A stretch of 7,830 bases of DNA from Candidatus Delongbacteria bacterium (lineage in GTDB: Bacteria > UBA4055). Positions 5,211 through 7,830 of this stretch are shown here, piece after piece; position 1 is the first letter of the stretch; each line of letters starts with the position of its first letter. A program made the translations under genes and the position numbers. Location: assembly GCA_003477045.1 (NCBI GenBank), contig DMTS01000125.1, positions 3,288-11,117 of the forward strand. The letters are read 5' to 3'. Below the pieces are notes generated by a model that saw only the letters and a program-made list of their open reading frames with translations, was not told where the DNA came from and did not search any database.

Positions 5211-6072
5211 GCGCGCCGTGACTTTTTGCGATATTGATCCAATGTTCTGAAAGAATTTTTGGATCTGTTCCTAAGGCGCGTCCAAGATGTAAAGCTAAAC
5301 CCATCATTAAAACAGAAGCTTCATGAAATTCTTTTTCTGATTGAAGAGCTTCAAATTTTTCCTGTGCTTTTAACTGGAGCAGATCGAGATGTTTTCCGAC
5401 AAATGAAATAGGGTCGTCTGACTCATCAGAAATTTCCGGAATCGTCAACATATCTAGCCATTCATGACCGATCCTGTTTGCCAATACTTCAGGAAGCTCG
5501 CTGCCCATTTTCCTCCAAAGCTGCAATGTTTTTTTATCTCCGGATCCAGCCAAACCGGTATCAAGGAGAAGCATAAATGCGATATCGGCAATACTCTGCA
5601 TCATTTCTAAATATGCATCCTGGGCCTTTTCGAAGTTACCAGTAATCTGCCCTTCAAGATATTCGCCTACACTTAAATAAGGCAATCCGGAAACCTCAGG
5701 ACATCCTTCCATGCACGGAAAAATTTCCCCCTGGTGAATATATTGAACAACTTCACTTTGTATCTGACGGCCGAGCGGAAATAAACGACATGCCAGCGGA
5801 CGCCCTAAATACACACTGCACCCAAGATTATCCACATATTGACTGCAAGCCTGCTTTCCCTTCCACCCGACTTTTCCGCTAAATCGTAAACGGATCCCTC
5901 CATACTCACAATAAAGATCACGAAATTCCCTCGGGGTGATTATTTTCTCTTTCGCAATGCAGACCAGCTCCCAGGGATTTATCAGCACAAGATTTCCAAA
6001 ACAACATGTTCCTTTCCGTGAACAGGTGAGAGGTAATTTATCTAAAATATTGAGTTTTGTTATTTTCATCAT
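5203..6072 (-). CDS. YkgJ family cysteine-cluster protein (PF03692-type, putative metal binding)
   Basis: Counting from the ATG at 6072 the product has 289 residues. The Cys pattern fits the CxxCxxCC/YkgJ group, thought to bind zinc or an iron-sulfur cluster and related to the FliB flagellin lysine methylase: C17, the pair C23-C24 in KGTCCFGN, INPWEL just after, then C76, C85, C95 in GRPLACRLFPLG, and C120/C124 in FPCMEGC. The C-terminal half (about 135-289) is helical and unfamiliar. There is no signal peptide. The start is uncertain: ATGs at 6072 and 6069 have only a weak GGAA nearby, while a TTG at 6084 overlaps the proS stop as TTGA and would add four residues. Co-transcription with proS is likely, but a functional link is not obvious. 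Arginine is CGN in 8 of 11 codons, unlike the neighbours, which suggests acquisition from another genome. Confidence 0.83.
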   Translation of the reverse strand: MMKITKLNILDKLPLTCSRKGTCCFGNLVLINPWELVCIAKEKIITPREFRDLYCEYGGIRLRFSGKVGWKGKQACSQYVDNLGCSVYLGRPLACRLFPLGRQIQSEVVQYIHQGEIFPCMEGCPEVSGLPYLSVGEYLEGQITGNFEKAQDAYLEMMQSIADIAFMLLLDTGLAGSGDKKTLQLWRKMGSELPEVLANRIGHEWLDMLTIPEISDESDDPISFVGKHLDLLQLKAQEKFEALQSEKEFHEASVLMMGLALHLGRALGTDPKILSEHWINIAKSHGALE

Positions 6073-6080
6073 TTCCGGAA

Positions 6081-7808
6081 TCAATTTATTAACTTCAGCT
6101 TATTGTTTAAGTAAGAATATAAAGCTGAAGTATCCATTTCTATCTTCTGATTGTATGTCCTTTCCGATACTTCAAATATGCCTTCAAGAGCCTTTTTTCC
6201 GACCACTATTCTGTATGGAATTCCTATCAGATCGGCATCTTTCATCTTGAAACCGAAACCTGCATCTCTGTCGTCGTATAATACTTCGTAACCCTTGTTC
6301 AAAAGTGAATCGTAAAGTTCATCAGCTTTATTTGTGATCTCTGTCTCTTTTCCGATTAAAATGATTATTATGTGATACGGTGCTATAGAAACAGGCCAGA
6401 TTATCCCGTTCTGATCGTGATTCTGCTCAATTGCGGCGGATATTATTCTTGAAGTGCCTATTCCGTAGCAGCCCATCAGCATGGGAATGCTTTCTCCGTT
6501 CTCGCCTGTTACGAACGCATTCATTTTTAATGAATATTTTGTTCCAAGCTTAAATATATGTCCTGCTTCGATCCCCATTTTTCTGATAAGTCTGCTTTTT
6601 ATGCAGTTAGGACATATTTCATCCTGTTTTGCAAGTTTTAAATCAAAGGCCGGAGGCATTGTTATATCTCTGCCGAAGCAGACATTAATATTGTGATAAT
6701 CGGTTTCGTTGATCCCGCACAGAAAATAATTTACCTCCTTAATCGAATTATCCCCGATCAGTTCAACTGCGGAATTTAAATTGAACGGACCGGCAAACCC
6801 AACCTGCGCTCCGGTCAGGGTTCTTACTTCATCTTCCGTTGCCGTCTTAAGTTCAAGACAATCAAAATGGTTCTTAAGTTTTATTTCATTTATCTCAAGA
6901 TCTCCGCGGATCAGTACTGCAGCGAATTTCTCAGATTCTTTGAATATCAGTTTAAAGATAACCGTTTTAATCATTTGATAAGCCGGAATATTGGTAAACT
7001 TTACCAGTTCCTCTACTGTTTTTATATCCGGTGTATGAAGTTTGATCAGTTCACAGTTAAAATCTTTGAATTCCACTTCATTCAGGATCGAATCAGCTTT
7101 TTCAATATTGGCCGCATATCCGCAGTCAGGGCAGTATAACAAAGTGTCTTCACCGCTGTCGGCAGTTATCATAAACTCCTCCGATCCGCTTCCGCCTATC
7201 GCTCCGGAATCCGCCTGTACGATTATAAAATTCAGCCCGATCCTGTCAAAGATGTTCTTATACGCCGCACGCATTGTTTTATAGGATTCATCAAGTCCTT
7301 TTTCGCTGTGATCGAAACTGTACGCGTCTTTCATAATAAATTCGCAGGTTCTCATCAGTCCGAACCTTGGTCTAATTTCATCTCTGAACTTGGTATTCTG
7401 CTGATACAGTATCACCGGAAGCTGTTTATATGAAGTTATAAATTTTCTTACCAGATCGGTGACTGCCTCTTCGTGGGTCGGGCCAAGGCACATTTCTGTA
7501 TCTTTTCTGTTTGACAGATGAAACATTATATCAGCGTTTAAATAAGTATCCCAGCGTCCGGATTCCTCCCATAATTCCTTTTTCATCAATATCGGCAGCA
7601 GAACTTCCTGAGCCCCAGCTTTATCCATTTCCTGAGAAATGATATTTCTGATCTTCTGTAAAGTTTTATATAGTAGCGGGGTATAATAATAAAAGCCCGA
7701 ATGAGATTTTACCAGCATATTGGATTTACGGAGTAATTTATCGCTGATCACTTCCGCGTCTTTGGGAAATTCCTTTGTTGTGAACAAAAATAATTTTGAA
7801 AATCTCAT
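6081..7808 (-). CDS. proS: Prolyl-tRNA synthetase, bacterial type with INS editing domain
   Basis: This cytosolic class II synthetase charges tRNA-Pro with proline. At 575 residues it matches the usual bacterial length. Motif 1 lies around GFYYYTPLLY to EVLLPIL (38-74). GPTHEE (109-114) follows, then motif 2 with FRDEIRPRFG (141-150) and EFIMKDAYSF (156-165). The INS editing insertion spans roughly 230-395 and keeps the conserved IKTVIFK lysine region (280-286) and RGDLEINE. Motif 3 is GCYGIGTSRI (446-455), and the anticodon-binding domain fills about 470-575, with IAPYHI and YDDRDAGFGFKMKDADLIGI. CPDC (226-229) and CPNC (399-402) bracket the INS domain and could form a zinc site. Residue C155 in LMRTCEF stands where E. 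coli has Arg. The ATG at 7808 follows a weak AGG about 10 nt upstream. Any promoter lies beyond the window. The gene ends beside ykgJ. Confidence 0.97.
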   Translation of the reverse strand: MRFSKLFLFTTKEFPKDAEVISDKLLRKSNMLVKSHSGFYYYTPLLYKTLQKIRNIISQEMDKAGAQEVLLPILMKKELWEESGRWDTYLNADIMFHLSNRKDTEMCLGPTHEEAVTDLVRKFITSYKQLPVILYQQNTKFRDEIRPRFGLMRTCEFIMKDAYSFDHSEKGLDESYKTMRAAYKNIFDRIGLNFIIVQADSGAIGGSGSEEFMITADSGEDTLLYCPDCGYAANIEKADSILNEVEFKDFNCELIKLHTPDIKTVEELVKFTNIPAYQMIKTVIFKLIFKESEKFAAVLIRGDLEINEIKLKNHFDCLELKTATEDEVRTLTGAQVGFAGPFNLNSAVELIGDNSIKEVNYFLCGINETDYHNINVCFGRDITMPPAFDLKLAKQDEICPNCIKSRLIRKMGIEAGHIFKLGTKYSLKMNAFVTGENGESIPMLMGCYGIGTSRIISAAIEQNHDQNGIIWPVSIAPYHIIIILIGKETEITNKADELYDSLLNKGYEVLYDDRDAGFGFKMKDADLIGIPYRIVVGKKALEGIFEVSERTYNQKIEMDTSALYSYLNNKLKLIN

Positions 7809-7830
7809 TTTACTGCCTATTTTAAATTTT

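Noticed and set aside
5936..6250. Plus-strand open frame of 104 codons across the proS-ykgJ junction
   Set aside because: It is opposite two well-supported genes and its residues show no family pattern.
6481..7284. Several plus-strand open frames opposite proS
   Set aside because: They are shadows of an intact, highly conserved synthetase gene on the other strand.
1..7830. tRNA, rRNA, CRISPR array, insertion sequence or inverted-repeat mobile element
   Set aside because: No cloverleaf, spaced repeats, transposase motifs or terminal inverted repeats were seen on reading both strands, and genes fill nearly all the window.

Overview
The window looks like chromosomal DNA of a bacterium with two membranes. 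The prolyl-tRNA synthetase is the bacterial type with the INS editing insertion, one gene has a lipoprotein signal peptide, and several promoters resemble the sigma-70 consensus. The DNA is AT-leaning and most genes write arginine almost only as AGA/AGG. A lipoprotein with acidic residues right after the lipidated Cys and PD40-type propeller repeats would fit the FCB superphylum or a related uncultured phylum. That placement is inference; no marker here fixes the species.

Layout: two convergent blocks meet at a bidirectional terminator near 3690. Left block (+ strand): a TiaS-like 'IDDTDD' protein cut by the window edge (1-728), a 62-residue Cys-rich protein (731-919) and an ABC exporter subunit (930-2627), with gaps of 2 and 10 nt, so very likely one operon. 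After 62 nt containing a promoter candidate comes a PD40 propeller lipoprotein (2690-3670).

Right block (- strand, read from high to low coordinates): prolyl-tRNA synthetase (7808-6081), then a YkgJ-type cysteine-cluster protein (6072-5203) whose alternative TTG start overlaps the proS stop. Next come a T-tract terminator, a good promoter, and an AAA_14/DUF4143 ATPase (5103-3979). Last is a previously unlisted 39-codon gene (3856-3737) with its own promoter candidate and a strong ribosome binding site.

The least ordinary part is the left operon. A stand-alone relative of the archaeal tRNA-Ile2 agmatidine synthetase TiaS, without that enzyme's tRNA-binding C-terminal domains, sits with a small putative metal-binding protein and an ABC exporter half. 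That half keeps Walker A, signature and Walker B but has lost the A-loop aromatic, Q-loop Gln, D-loop Asp and H-loop His. No function for this trio can be read from the sequence. The second notable point is arginine codon use: ykgJ (8 of 11 CGN) and the AAA ATPase (8 of 22) differ sharply from the ABC exporter and lipoprotein (no CGN found), suggesting acquired genes around a resident proS.
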